Shown here: positions 37,134 to 46,548 of the stretch, in pieces
Position numbering within the stretch: position 1 is the stretch's first letter
Layout: each line of letters starts with the position of its first letter
From: Winogradskyella eckloniae
GTDB lineage: Bacteria > Bacteroidota > Bacteroidia > Flavobacteriales > Flavobacteriaceae
Direction of reading: 5' to 3'
Length of the DNA stretch: 64,000 nucleotides
Assembly (NCBI RefSeq): GCF_013249045.1
Contig: NZ_JABRWP010000004.1
Span: 248,001 to 312,000 of the forward strand
Notes under the pieces: model-generated
Seen by the model: only the letters and a program-made list of their open reading frames with translations
What the model was told of the DNA's origin: nothing
Databases searched by the model: none
Position numbers and translations under genes: made by a program

Positions 37134-38275
37134 TGGAAATGGAGAAAAAAAGGATAATGCTTATTGCTTCTTTAGACGGTTCTTTAATTCGGTTTAGAGG
37201 CGATTTTATAAAAAGTCTTGTAGATTCTGGCTTTGAGGTCTATACAGCTGCACCTGATTATACAGATGAATTTAGAGAAAAAATTAACAATTTAGGAGCC
37301 ACGACATTAGAGTATAACTTACAACGTACAGGCCTCAATCCATTTAAAGATTTTAAGTCTATCTTAGAACTAAAGGCTTTAATGAAAGATCATAAAATAG
37401 ATTTAGTTTTCCCGTACACTGTAAAACCTGTAATCTACGGCTCTATGGCTGCTAATATGTGCAAGATTCCTGTAATTTCTTTAATTACTGGACTTGGATA
37501 TACATTTACTGGCTTGTCTACTAAAGCTAAAATTTTACAGCGTTTTAATGAAACATTGTATAAATTGTCCATTAGAAAAAATAGAGTTATCGTTTTTCAG
37601 AATAAGGACGACCATCAATTATTTCTAGACAGAAAAGTCATCTCTAAACAACAAAAAGTTGATTTTGTTAGTGGATCTGGTGTGAATCTAAATCAGTTTT
37701 CCTTTAAAGAGAAAAATGCAACAGATAAAGTTAGTTTCTTATTGGTAGCACGATTGATAAAAGAAAAAGGAATTGCATTATACATGGAAGCTGCTAAAAT
37801 ATTAAAAGCGAAGTATCCTAAGGCAGAGTTTCACTTAATTGGTGTACCAGAAACATCGCCTTCTGCGATTAGCTTAGATGACATTAATGATCTCCATGAA
37901 AAGGAAGTTATTGTTTTTCATGGCCCTCAAACTAACATTCCAGAACATTTAAATGCTAGAGATATATTTGTATTACCTAGTTATTACAGAGAAGGGTTAC
38001 CAAGAACAACACTAGAAGCATGTGCCTGTGGAAACCCAATTATTACGACAGACTCTGTAGGTTGTAGAGAATCGGTAAAAGAAGGCATTAATGGGTTTTT
38101 AATAGAACCTCAAAGCCTAGATGCTTTAATCAAACCTATGGAATTTTTTATTACCAATCCTGAAAAAATTAAGGAAATGGGAAAAAATAGTAGAGAATAC
38201 GCAGAAGAACGTTTTGATGTGAATATTATCAATAACGATTTAATCACGCTTATTAAACGTGAACTCAATATATAA
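37133..38275 (+). CDS. GT4 glycosyltransferase (first-sugar or second-sugar type)
   Basis: This 380-residue GT-B protein has N-terminal SLDGSLIRFRGDFIKSLVDS and the segment GLGYTFTGLSTKAKILQRF (about 117-135), found in PglA-like enzymes that work next to PglC-type transferases. The donor site has LLVARLIKEKGIALYMEA (about 203) and PSYYREGLPRTTLEACACG (about 282-300). It directly precedes the sugar-1-phosphate transferase by six bases, so it may add the second sugar of the repeat. The exact sugar is unknown. Confidence 0.9.
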   Translation: MEMEKKRIMLIASLDGSLIRFRGDFIKSLVDSGFEVYTAAPDYTDEFREKINNLGATTLEYNLQRTGLNPFKDFKSILELKALMKDHKIDLVFPYTVKPVIYGSMAANMCKIPVISLITGLGYTFTGLSTKAKILQRFNETLYKLSIRKNRVIVFQNKDDHQLFLDRKVISKQQKVDFVSGSGVNLNQFSFKEKNATDKVSFLLVARLIKEKGIALYMEAAKILKAKYPKAEFHLIGVPETSPSAISLDDINDLHEKEVIVFHGPQTNIPEHLNARDIFVLPSYYREGLPRTTLEACACGNPIITTDSVGCRESVKEGINGFLIEPQSLDALIKPMEFFITNPEKIKEMGKNSREYAEERFDVNIINNDLITLIKRELNI

Positions 38276-38281
38276 TTAATT

Positions 38282-38908
38282 ATGAAATTGTATAGAAACT
38301 TTATAAAACGTTTGTTAGATTTTACAGCAGCATTAATTGGCTTAATAATTATCGCTCCAATATTTCTTATATTAATTATTATTTTAAGTATTTCAAATAA
38401 TGGGAAGCCTTTCTTTTATCAAAAAAGAACGGGAAAACATGGTAAGATTTTTACAATCATTAAGTTAAAAACCATGAATGATAAAACGGACGCTAATGGC
38501 GAATTATTACCAGCATTAGAGCGCGTTACTAAAACAGGAGATATTTGTAGAAAGTATTCACTCGATGAAATTCCGCAACTCCTTAATATTCTTAAAGGTG
38601 ATATGAGTTTAATAGGTCCTCGCCCACTACTCCCTGAATATTTGCAACATTACAATAAAGAACAAAATAGAAGGCACGAGGTAATGCCAGGAATTACAGG
38701 TTGGGCACAAATCAATGGAAGAAATACTATTTCTTGGGAAGAAAAATTTGAATATGACGTGTATTATGTAGACCATCAATCTTTTCTGTTTGATTTGAAA
38801 ATTTTATGGCAAACATTCTACAAAGTGATAAAGAAAAGCGATATTAATAGCTCTGAAACATTAGACATGCCAATGTTTACAGGTACAATACCTAAAGAAG
38901 ACAATTAA
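38282..38908 (+). CDS. Undecaprenyl-phosphate sugar-1-phosphate transferase (PglC-like)
   Basis: This 208-residue protein starts repeat-unit assembly by moving a sugar-1-phosphate from a UDP-sugar to undecaprenyl phosphate at the inner membrane face. It is the short form: one membrane helix (residues about 12-36) plus the catalytic domain, with the basic KRTGKHGKIFTIIKLKTMND (about 48-67), the catalytic SLDEIPQLLNILKGDMSLIGPRP (Asp-Glu at about 95-96) split over the same stretch, and PGITGWAQINGRN. PglE- and PglF-like genes close by point to a UDP-4-amino-4,6-dideoxy sugar as donor. Confidence 0.94.
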   Translation: MKLYRNFIKRLLDFTAALIGLIIIAPIFLILIIILSISNNGKPFFYQKRTGKHGKIFTIIKLKTMNDKTDANGELLPALERVTKTGDICRKYSLDEIPQLLNILKGDMSLIGPRPLLPEYLQHYNKEQNRRHEVMPGITGWAQINGRNTISWEEKFEYDVYYVDHQSFLFDLKILWQTFYKVIKKSDINSSETLDMPMFTGTIPKEDN

Positions 38909-38934
38909 TTATTTTTTACAAAGCGTTAGTAATA

Positions 38935-39933
38935 ATGAGGGAAATTACAGAAAAAAACGAATGGAATTCTATTTTAGAACACATAGAAAATTACGATTTT
39001 TACCATACATATGAGTACCACAATATCTCAAAAATTGAAGGCGAAACTCCTGTACTATTAACTTATACAAACGGAGACTTAATTGTAGCCTTACCAATGT
39101 TATTGCGATCAATTGCTAACTCATCGTATTATGATCTTACCTCTGTTTATGGTTACGCTGGTCCTATTTGTAATGCAGACGTTAATTCTGTAGATTTCAA
39201 AGAGTTCAAAACAGCATTTAATACGTACTTAGAGCGTAAAAATATTATTTCAGTTTTTAGTCGATTACATCCATACCTTCAACAAGATGAAATTTTAGAA
39301 AATTTAGGAACTACAGCAAGTTTAGGTGATGTGGTTAATATAGATGTTTCCTTACCAATTGAGCAATCACGTATGGCTTACGGAAAATCTAATAAAAACC
39401 AAGTCAATAAGTTAAGAAAACAATGTGAAATTGTAAAAGCGCAAACTAAAGAAGAAATTTTAGAATTCGTAGATATCTATTACGAAAACATGAAACGTCT
39501 CAATGCTAAAGAAAGTTATTTTTTTAGTAAGGCCTATTTTCTAAATTTTATGGAAATTAATGATTTTCAGACAGATATATTATTAGTAAGGCATTTGGAA
39601 ACAAATACGTTTATCGCTGGTTCCATGTTTGTAAAAACAAAAAACATTGTTCAGTATCACTTATCTGGTACACGTACGGAATATTTAAGACTAAAACCTT
39701 CGAAATTATTTCTTGATGAAATGCGTATTCAAGCTACAGAGCAAGGGTTTAAAGTGTTTAATCTAGGAGGCGGCTTGGGTAGTGAACATGATTCATTATT
39801 TGAATTTAAAGCCTCATTTTCTAAAGATTTTAGAACCTTTAAAGTTTGGAAATATATTGTTAATCAACAAGTGTATAATCAACTATCAGAAGGTAAAGCT
39901 GACACGGATTTCTTCCCTAAGTATAGATCCTAA
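38935..39933 (+). CDS. FemAB-like (GNAT-fold) aminoacyl/acyl transferase
   Basis: This 332-residue protein resembles the FemABX/peptidoglycan-bridge and GNAT superfamily. It has an N-terminal half with FYHTYEYHNISKIEGETPVLL and ALPMLLRSI, and a C-terminal GNAT-like half with FIAGSMFVKTKNIVQYHLSGT and KVFNLGGGLGSEHDSLFEFK. Members use aminoacyl-tRNA or acyl-CoA to acylate amines. It lies exactly where PglD N-acetyltransferases occur in similar loci, between the PglC-like and PglE-like genes, so it may acylate the 4-amino sugar. That role is inferred. Confidence 0.75.
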   Translation: MREITEKNEWNSILEHIENYDFYHTYEYHNISKIEGETPVLLTYTNGDLIVALPMLLRSIANSSYYDLTSVYGYAGPICNADVNSVDFKEFKTAFNTYLERKNIISVFSRLHPYLQQDEILENLGTTASLGDVVNIDVSLPIEQSRMAYGKSNKNQVNKLRKQCEIVKAQTKEEILEFVDIYYENMKRLNAKESYFFSKAYFLNFMEINDFQTDILLVRHLETNTFIAGSMFVKTKNIVQYHLSGTRTEYLRLKPSKLFLDEMRIQATEQGFKVFNLGGGLGSEHDSLFEFKASFSKDFRTFKVWKYIVNQQVYNQLSEGKADTDFFPKYRS

Positions 39934-40257
39934 AAGTGATTTATTATTAAACAGTAAAACTTTTTTCTTTAGATTTCTTCTTAAATATGAGCAATATTTA
40001 AGCGTTTACATATCATAAAACACGCTTTATCAATAGCTTACCACTCTATTGCTACTGTTTTTAATCTGATAAATATACACTTAATTATGGCATGCTTCTT
40101 ATATGTCGTTTAAAACAAACAGTTGGTCGTAAAAATATATTATTGTTTCTTTGTTTAAATTTTTAGGGCTTATATTAGCACCTTAAATGCTATTAATTAA
40201 ATAGGTCCCAAACACCTTTAATTATAAACTTTAGGTACTAACTTAAAGAATTAACCT
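39934..40257. other. Intergenic gap before the PglE-like gene
   Basis: This stretch of 324 bases is AT-rich with no ORF of note and no clear terminator. A TTTG at 40151-40154 is followed by TATTAGCA about 20 bases later, a poor match to the -7 consensus. It probably holds the promoter of the 40258-46487 block, but the boxes cannot be fixed. Confidence 0.4.
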
Positions 40258-41385
40258 ATGAACGAAAAAATTTGGCTGTCATCACCACACATGAGTGGTA
40301 ATGAACAAGCGTACATAAAAGAAGCTTTTGACACAAATTGGGTAGCTCCATTAGGACCTAACGTAAATGGTTTTGAAAACGATTTACAATCTTACTTAGG
40401 TAAAGAAAGTCATATTGCAGCATTAGCATCTGGTACATCTGCACTTCATCTTAGTTTAATATTATTAGGTGTTACAGCTGGTGACGAAGTCATTTGTCAG
40501 AGTAAAACGTTTTCTGCTTCAGCAAATCCAATTGTTTATCAAGGTGCAACACCAGTATTTGTAGATAGCGAAAGCACTACATGGAACCTATGCCCTATTC
40601 AGTTAGAAATTGCTATTAAAGATAGAATCGCTAAAGGCAAAAAACCTAAAGCGATCATTGCAGTGCATTTATACGGCATGCCATACAATGTAGATGCTAT
40701 ACATAAAGTAGCAAAAACATATGATATTCCAATTATTGAAGATAGTGCAGAGTCATTGGGTAGTCATTATAAAGGTCAAAACTGCGGAACTTTTGGCGAT
40801 TTAGCCATACTATCGTTCAATGGAAATAAAATAATTACAACTTCTGGAGGAGGTGCTTTAGTTGCACCAACGAAGGCGTTAAAAGATAAAGCCGTATTTC
40901 TGGCAACGCAAGCAAGAGATAACGCTCCACATTATTTGCATTCTCATATTGGTTATAATTATAGAATGTCTAACATCGTGGCAGGTATTGGTCGCGGACA
41001 AATGACCATATTAGATAGCCATGTTGCTAAACGACGTGCTAACCATGAGTTTTATAAAAATGCCTTTCAACACATCGATAAGATTTCATTTTTATCTGAA
41101 CCAGAAGGTTATTTTTCTAACCGATGGTTAAGTTGTATATTATTAGATTCTTATGACACAAGAGAAGGATTAAGATTAGCTCTAGAAAAAGAAAACATAG
41201 AATCTAGACCACTTTGGAAACCAATGCATCAACAACCTGTTTTTAAGGATGCTCCTAGTTATTTAAATGGTGTTTCAGATGAATTGTTTGAAAAAGGCCT
41301 TTGTTTACCAAGTGGATCGAATCTGTCGGATGTAGAATTAAATAGAGTAAAAACAGCTATTAACGTATATTTCGAAAAATGTTAG
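40258..41385 (+). CDS. DegT/DnrJ/EryC1/StrS aminotransferase (PglE-like)
   Basis: This 375-residue PLP enzyme adds an amino group from glutamate to a 4-keto sugar nucleotide. The PLP lysine is in LSFNGNKIITTSGGG (Lys at about 184), with ALASGTSALHLSL (about 55-67) binding the phosphate and EDSAESLGSHYKG (about 160) holding the Asp that contacts the PLP ring. Similarity to PglE fits the PglF-like dehydratase gene that overlaps its end by seven bases. Together they should give UDP-4-amino-4,6-dideoxy-GlcNAc. Confidence 0.94.
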   Translation: MNEKIWLSSPHMSGNEQAYIKEAFDTNWVAPLGPNVNGFENDLQSYLGKESHIAALASGTSALHLSLILLGVTAGDEVICQSKTFSASANPIVYQGATPVFVDSESTTWNLCPIQLEIAIKDRIAKGKKPKAIIAVHLYGMPYNVDAIHKVAKTYDIPIIEDSAESLGSHYKGQNCGTFGDLAILSFNGNKIITTSGGGALVAPTKALKDKAVFLATQARDNAPHYLHSHIGYNYRMSNIVAGIGRGQMTILDSHVAKRRANHEFYKNAFQHIDKISFLSEPEGYFSNRWLSCILLDSYDTREGLRLALEKENIESRPLWKPMHQQPVFKDAPSYLNGVSDELFEKGLCLPSGSNLSDVELNRVKTAINVYFEKC

Positions 41386-43286
41386 TAAAATTTCTAAATA
41401 AAATATCGAAAAAATATGCCTCAAAGTGGATGGTACTGTTGTTTGACATTGCCATAGTCATTGCGACTTTCTTTTTTGCCTATTTAATTAGATATAATTT
41501 TACATTAAATTTTGACTTTCATCAACTTATTAATCAGATACCTTACGTTTCTATCGTTGCAGCAATTAGTTTAATTTCTGTAGGTATATATAAAGGTGTT
41601 GTTCGATTTACTGGTTTTAAGGATATTGTAAACATTATTATTGGTGCTAATATTTTGGCTACAATATTAATTTGCTTTACGTTTTTAAGTCGAAAATTTA
41701 TTGGTGAAGACAGTCTTTTTAGTATTTCAGGATCAATAGTTTATATACATCTATTACTAAATATTTTGTTTTTAGTTGGGTTTAAATTATTTATTAAATC
41801 GGTATATAATTATATAACTCAAGATTTTCAGTCGATTTCAAAAGTCTTAATATTTGGTGCCGGAAATTCTGGAATGCTTACCTATGATGCCATTGTTAAT
41901 GATACAAAAAACGGTATTGATGTCGTTGGTTTTATTGATGATGACGAGCAAAAAATAGGAAAAAAGATAAATCTATTAAAGGTTTATAGCGTTAAAAATA
42001 TTGACGAAAAGTTCATTAAGAAGCACAATGTTGAAGATGTTATCATTTCTATTCAAAACATAGACCCTTCCCGATTATTACAAATCACAGGAAATTTATT
42101 TTCATTAGGATTAAAAGTGAAAATTGTGCCTCCTGTTCAAAATTGGATAGATGGTGATTTAAGTGTAGGGCAAATAAAAGAAGTAAAAATTGAAGACCTT
42201 CTTGGTAGAGATCCCATTAATATTAAAAATCCAGATTTAGAAGATCAATACGATAATAAAGTCATTTTAATTACAGGAGCCGCTGGTTCTATTGGTAGTG
42301 AAATAGCAAGAAAAGCAAGTTTATATAATTTTAAAAAATTAATTTTAGTCGATAATGCGGAGTCTGCATTGTATGATATTCAGCAAGAGTTTAGACAACA
42401 AGGGTTAGAAAACATTGAAGCCATTGTAGCCGACGTTAGAAATAAAACTAGGATTGATCAAATATTTAATCAATGTAAACCTAAAATTGTTTTTCATGCG
42501 GCAGCGTACAAGCACGTGCCTTTAATGGAGAACAATCCTTTTGAAGCTGTTAGTGTAAATATTGGTGGCACAAAAAATGTCGCAGATATTGCTGTAAAAC
42601 ACAGTGTAGACAAATTTGTATTAATTTCTACAGATAAAGCGGTTAACCCAACAAATGTAATGGGTGCTACAAAACGAATTGCAGAATTATATGTAACTTG
42701 TCTCAAAGGAAAAGGCCATACAAAATTCATAACCACAAGATTTGGAAATGTTTTAGGGTCTAATGGATCTGTTATACCATTATTTAAAAAGCAAATTGAA
42801 AAAGGAGGACCATTAACCGTAACACATAAAGAAATCACAAGATACTTTATGACAATACCTGAAGCCTGTCAGCTTGTATTAGAAGCAGCCGCAATGGGTA
42901 ATGGTGGAGAAATATTTGTGTTTGATATGGGAGAACCAATCAAAATCTTTAACCTAGCAACGAATATGATAATTTTATCTGGTCTGCGTTATCCTGAAGA
43001 TATAGATATAAAAATTACAGGGTTAAGACCTGGCGAAAAAATATATGAAGAACTTTTAGCAGACGGTGAAAACACAAAGAAAACCTATCATGATAAAATA
43101 ATGATTGCTAAATCTAGAAAGGTAGATATTGTAAGTGTTGAAAACCAAATTAATAAGTTAACCTCTGTTAACACCTTAACGCAACCATTAGAGATAGTAT
43201 CTTCAATTAAACAATTAATACCAGAATATATTTCTAACAACTCTACTTACGAAGTATTAGACCAAAGAAAAGAACCCAAATTATAA
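41379..43286 (+). CDS. Membrane-bound UDP-GlcNAc 4,6-dehydratase (PglF/WbpM/CapD-like)
   Basis: This 635-residue protein has four N-terminal membrane spans (about residues 17-35, 46-66, 80-101, 112-132). A first Rossmann-like domain shows LIFGAGNSGMLTYDAI (about 157-172), and the catalytic SDR domain shows LITGAAGSIGSEIARKA (about 297-313). Instead of the usual Tyr-Lys pair, the family uses a Met-Lys motif, seen here as NVMGATKRIAE (about 427-437). It removes water from UDP-GlcNAc to give the 4-keto-6-deoxy sugar for the PglE-like aminotransferase just upstream. Confidence 0.94.
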   Translation: MLVKFLNKISKKYASKWMVLLFDIAIVIATFFFAYLIRYNFTLNFDFHQLINQIPYVSIVAAISLISVGIYKGVVRFTGFKDIVNIIIGANILATILICFTFLSRKFIGEDSLFSISGSIVYIHLLLNILFLVGFKLFIKSVYNYITQDFQSISKVLIFGAGNSGMLTYDAIVNDTKNGIDVVGFIDDDEQKIGKKINLLKVYSVKNIDEKFIKKHNVEDVIISIQNIDPSRLLQITGNLFSLGLKVKIVPPVQNWIDGDLSVGQIKEVKIEDLLGRDPINIKNPDLEDQYDNKVILITGAAGSIGSEIARKASLYNFKKLILVDNAESALYDIQQEFRQQGLENIEAIVADVRNKTRIDQIFNQCKPKIVFHAAAYKHVPLMENNPFEAVSVNIGGTKNVADIAVKHSVDKFVLISTDKAVNPTNVMGATKRIAELYVTCLKGKGHTKFITTRFGNVLGSNGSVIPLFKKQIEKGGPLTVTHKEITRYFMTIPEACQLVLEAAAMGNGGEIFVFDMGEPIKIFNLATNMIILSGLRYPEDIDIKITGLRPGEKIYEELLADGENTKKTYHDKIMIAKSRKVDIVSVENQINKLTSVNTLTQPLEIVSSIKQLIPEYISNNSTYEVLDQRKEPKL

Positions 43287-43308
43287 ATAAACATATAATA
43301 CTTATTTC

Positions 43309-44085
43309 ATGAAAACACGTATCTTAATGATTTCACTGTTAGCAATTTTTACTGCTACCTCTTGTGCAACGAGAAAAGATCTCATTTATTTTCAAGATGA
43401 GCCAATTGAAGAAGGACAATTAACTTCCGAACCTACGGAACTTATATACAAACCAGATGATATATTAACCATCAACGTTTCAGCACTAGATCCGGATACG
43501 GTAAGACCATTTAATTTACCAGTGGTTTCAAATAACACCTCTGATTTAAGAAGTGCTCAAGGTACATTACAACAACAATCTTATCTAGTTGATCATAATG
43601 GTAATATTGAATTTCCTGTTTTAGGAACTTTAAAAGTAGAAGGCTTAACACGTACAGATCTTACTGCAATGCTTGTCGATAAAATAAAGGTAATGGCTAC
43701 AGATCCTATTGTAAATGTAAGATTAGTTAATTTTACAGTAACTGTGTTAGGTGAAGTGTCTAATCCTGGAACGTTTACCATGCAAGATGAAAGAGTAACA
43801 CTTTTAGAAGCTTTAGGATACGCTAACGATTTAACAATTTTTGGAAAACGTACAAACGTTAAGTTAATTAGAGAAATAGATGGTGTTAAGAAATTTGCTT
43901 TTATAGATTTAACCTCAATAAATACAGTAAATTCTCATTTGTATTATCTTCAACAAAATGACATTATCTATGTGGAACCAAATAATGCTAAAGTAAGATC
44001 CTCTACATATAATCAAAATAATAGCGTTTTAATTTCTGCAATTGGTACCCTTACTACTATCTTAGCAGTATTTTTGATTAAATAG
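43309..44085 (+). CDS. Polysaccharide export lipoprotein (Wza-like)
   Basis: This 258-residue protein has a lipoprotein signal peptide ending in the lipobox ATSC (Cys19), then a polysaccharide export domain with YKPDDILTINV (about 46-56) and an SLBB-like domain with VTVLGEVSNPGTFTM (about 144-158). Near the C-terminus NSVLISAIGTLTTILAVFLIK forms a hydrophobic helix, as in short Bacteroidota Wza forms. It should form the outer membrane channel for the polymer. It precedes the Wzc gene by 20 bases. Confidence 0.93.
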   Translation: MKTRILMISLLAIFTATSCATRKDLIYFQDEPIEEGQLTSEPTELIYKPDDILTINVSALDPDTVRPFNLPVVSNNTSDLRSAQGTLQQQSYLVDHNGNIEFPVLGTLKVEGLTRTDLTAMLVDKIKVMATDPIVNVRLVNFTVTVLGEVSNPGTFTMQDERVTLLEALGYANDLTIFGKRTNVKLIREIDGVKKFAFIDLTSINTVNSHLYYLQQNDIIYVEPNNAKVRSSTYNQNNSVLISAIGTLTTILAVFLIK

Positions 44086-44105
44086 CATAATTTATTATAT
44101 CATTT

Positions 44106-46487
44106 ATGGATTCAAAACCTTCTGCGAAGTCAAATGAAATAAGACAAAGTGTTGAATTATTTCTTTCATATTGGAAGATTATTCTATTCTGCGTAGTTGT
44201 TGCAATATTTTTAGGTTTTACGTATTTACGATACGCAACTTACGAATATAGTGCAAATGCAACAATTAAAATTAGAGACGAAAAGCAATCTAAAAAGCTA
44301 CCATCTATAGGCGAAATGTCTGCAGAAGGTCTATTCTCTGATGGAACAAATAAAATTAAAGATGAGATTGAAACACTACAATCTAGAACGCTCATATCTA
44401 ACGTAGTAAAGAATTTAAAATTACACATTAGATGTTTTGCCGAAGGTAGTATAAAGGAAAGAGAGATTTACAGAAACCCTCCTGTAAAAATTGATTTTTT
44501 CGCAAATGATTCAGTAATACATTTTGTAGATACGACCTTATATTTAAAAGTCAAATCTCCAACGCAATTTCTAGCCTTTAAAAATGAAGGGAAATCTTTA
44601 TTAGATAGAGATGAGACAAAAGGAAAGTTATACAGTTTTGGATCGCGAATAAAAACAGGTTTTGGCGACATGGTCTTAACTCCTAGTTCCGGAAACCATG
44701 CTCCTATTGTAGGAAGCAACTTAAAAATTACAATTAGTTCGGTAAGTAAATTAGTTAATAGTTACCAAAAGAAAATTAAAATTTCTACAGAGACAGGATC
44801 TAGTGTATTACATTTAACATTAAATGAAAGTAATTCTTATAAAGCTGTAGATATATTAAATGAGCTTGTTTCAGAATATAACAAAGATGTTCTTAATGAA
44901 AAGGAGGCTGTTATTAAAGCAACTTCAGAATTTATAGATAATAGGCTTAAGCAGGTGTCTGAAGAATTAGAAAAAGTGGATTATACTGCAGAAACTATTC
45001 AGAAAAAACAAGGATTAACCGCTTTAGATTCTAGAGCAGATTTAAATTTACAAACAGGGCAACAACTACAATCAGAAATAGCTTCAACGGCTAGAAATAT
45101 TCAGATTATTGATTACCTTCAAGAAGATATTTCTAGAACTGATAGAACAAGTGATATTATTCCTGCAGGTGTAGCCATTGGTGATGCCAATACCGATCAG
45201 GTCATTAAAAACCACAATGAATTAGTAGCGAGAAGGGATAATTTGCTTAAAAATTCTACAGAGAGAAACCCTGTAGTTATCCAGCTTAATAATCAGATTT
45301 CAGCTTTAAAATTAAATATTCAGAATTCATTAAAAAACATTAAATCGAGTTCTCAACTTACACTTAATAGTTTAAGTAGAGAAAACAATAGAATACAAGG
45401 AAGATTGTCTACTGCACCTACAAAACAAAGACAATTTAGAGATATAACAAGACAACAAAACATTAAAGAATCGCTGTATTTATATTTATTAGAAAAGCGA
45501 GAAGAATCTGCGATAAAATTAGGTATGGATTCACCTAATGCTAAGATTGTAGATAGTGCATTTTCTTCGCATAAACCAGTAGCACCTAACACAATGATTG
45601 TTTATATAGCGTCATTATTATTTGGATTAGGTATTCCAATTGCACTAATATATATTTCTGATTTAATAAACACTAAATTATACAGAAAAGATGATTTGGT
45701 CGATTTATTAGATATACCTTATATAGGAGATGTACCAAGAACATCAAAAAAGCAAAAACTTGTGAAAAAGGTGGATTACTCACCTAAAGCAGAAGCTTTT
45801 AGAATTATAAAATCTAATTTAGATTTTATGTTGCGCGATGTCAAAGGGCGTGCAAAAAAGATTTTTATCACCTCTACGATTCCACAAGAGGGAAAATCAC
45901 ATACAAGTACTAATTTAGCAACCTCAATAGCACATTCTGGGAAAACAGTTTTATTAATTGAAACAGATATACGTGTCCCTAAAATTTTAGATTATTTAGG
46001 TGTGGATGAGCAACCAAATCAAGGTTTATCAGATTTCATTGCCGATCCTTCTCTTAAGCCTCAAAGTGTAGTATTAAAGCATAAAGAAAATGAATTGTTA
46101 GATATTATTCCTTCAGGAACTATACCTCCTAACCCATCTGAATTATTGATGAATGACAGAGTTGTAGAATTGTTTAAATATTTTGAAGATAAGTATGACT
46201 ATATAATCGCAGATACATCTGCTGTCGGTATTGTTAGTGACACCTTATTAATATCTCATTTAGCAGATACCTTTGTATATGTTGTAAGTGCCGCAAAGAT
46301 AGATAGAAGATTGTTACAACATGTAGCTGTACCATTATATAATGAAAAACGATTACCTAGAATGACCATGTTATTAAATGGTGTTAGATCTGGTAAAAAA
46401 GGTTATGGTGGCTATGGTTATGGCTACGGTTATGGTAATAACCCTAACAAAAAGAAAAAATGGTATGAGTTTTATAAGAAGTCATAA
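44106..46487 (+). CDS. Polysaccharide co-polymerase with tyrosine kinase domain (Wzc-like)
   Basis: This 793-residue inner membrane protein combines a Wzz-type chain-length domain (spans at about 28-46 and 498-518, with a coiled-coil loop between) and a cytosolic BY-kinase domain. Walker A is PQEGKSHTSTN (residue 593 on), the Walker A' site reads LLIETDIRVP instead of the common LLIDxDxRxP, and Walker B is YIIADTSAVG. The tail is a tyrosine cluster (GGYGYGYGYGNN, then WYEFY) that is likely autophosphorylated. It controls chain length and export with Wza. It is the last gene of the locus before a terminator. Confidence 0.94.
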   Translation: MDSKPSAKSNEIRQSVELFLSYWKIILFCVVVAIFLGFTYLRYATYEYSANATIKIRDEKQSKKLPSIGEMSAEGLFSDGTNKIKDEIETLQSRTLISNVVKNLKLHIRCFAEGSIKEREIYRNPPVKIDFFANDSVIHFVDTTLYLKVKSPTQFLAFKNEGKSLLDRDETKGKLYSFGSRIKTGFGDMVLTPSSGNHAPIVGSNLKITISSVSKLVNSYQKKIKISTETGSSVLHLTLNESNSYKAVDILNELVSEYNKDVLNEKEAVIKATSEFIDNRLKQVSEELEKVDYTAETIQKKQGLTALDSRADLNLQTGQQLQSEIASTARNIQIIDYLQEDISRTDRTSDIIPAGVAIGDANTDQVIKNHNELVARRDNLLKNSTERNPVVIQLNNQISALKLNIQNSLKNIKSSSQLTLNSLSRENNRIQGRLSTAPTKQRQFRDITRQQNIKESLYLYLLEKREESAIKLGMDSPNAKIVDSAFSSHKPVAPNTMIVYIASLLFGLGIPIALIYISDLINTKLYRKDDLVDLLDIPYIGDVPRTSKKQKLVKKVDYSPKAEAFRIIKSNLDFMLRDVKGRAKKIFITSTIPQEGKSHTSTNLATSIAHSGKTVLLIETDIRVPKILDYLGVDEQPNQGLSDFIADPSLKPQSVVLKHKENELLDIIPSGTIPPNPSELLMNDRVVELFKYFEDKYDYIIADTSAVGIVSDTLLISHLADTFVYVVSAAKIDRRLLQHVAVPLYNEKRLPRMTMLLNGVRSGKKGYGGYGYGYGYGNNPNKKKKWYEFYKKS

Positions 46488-46504
46488 CAAAACAAATATA
46501 TATT

Positions 46505-46543
46505 AAATAACAAAGCCACTCAATTTGAGTGGCTTTGTTATTT
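46505..46543. terminator. Bidirectional terminator at the end of the polysaccharide locus
   Basis: A near-perfect palindrome: AAATAACAAAGCCACTCAA (46505-46523) mirrors TTGAGTGGCTTTGTTATTT (46525-46543). The GC-richer core GCCACTC/GAGTGGC is flanked by A- and T-rich runs. It lies between the converging wzc and proline dehydrogenase genes and can serve both. Confidence 0.85.
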
Positions 46544-46548
46544 AATTA

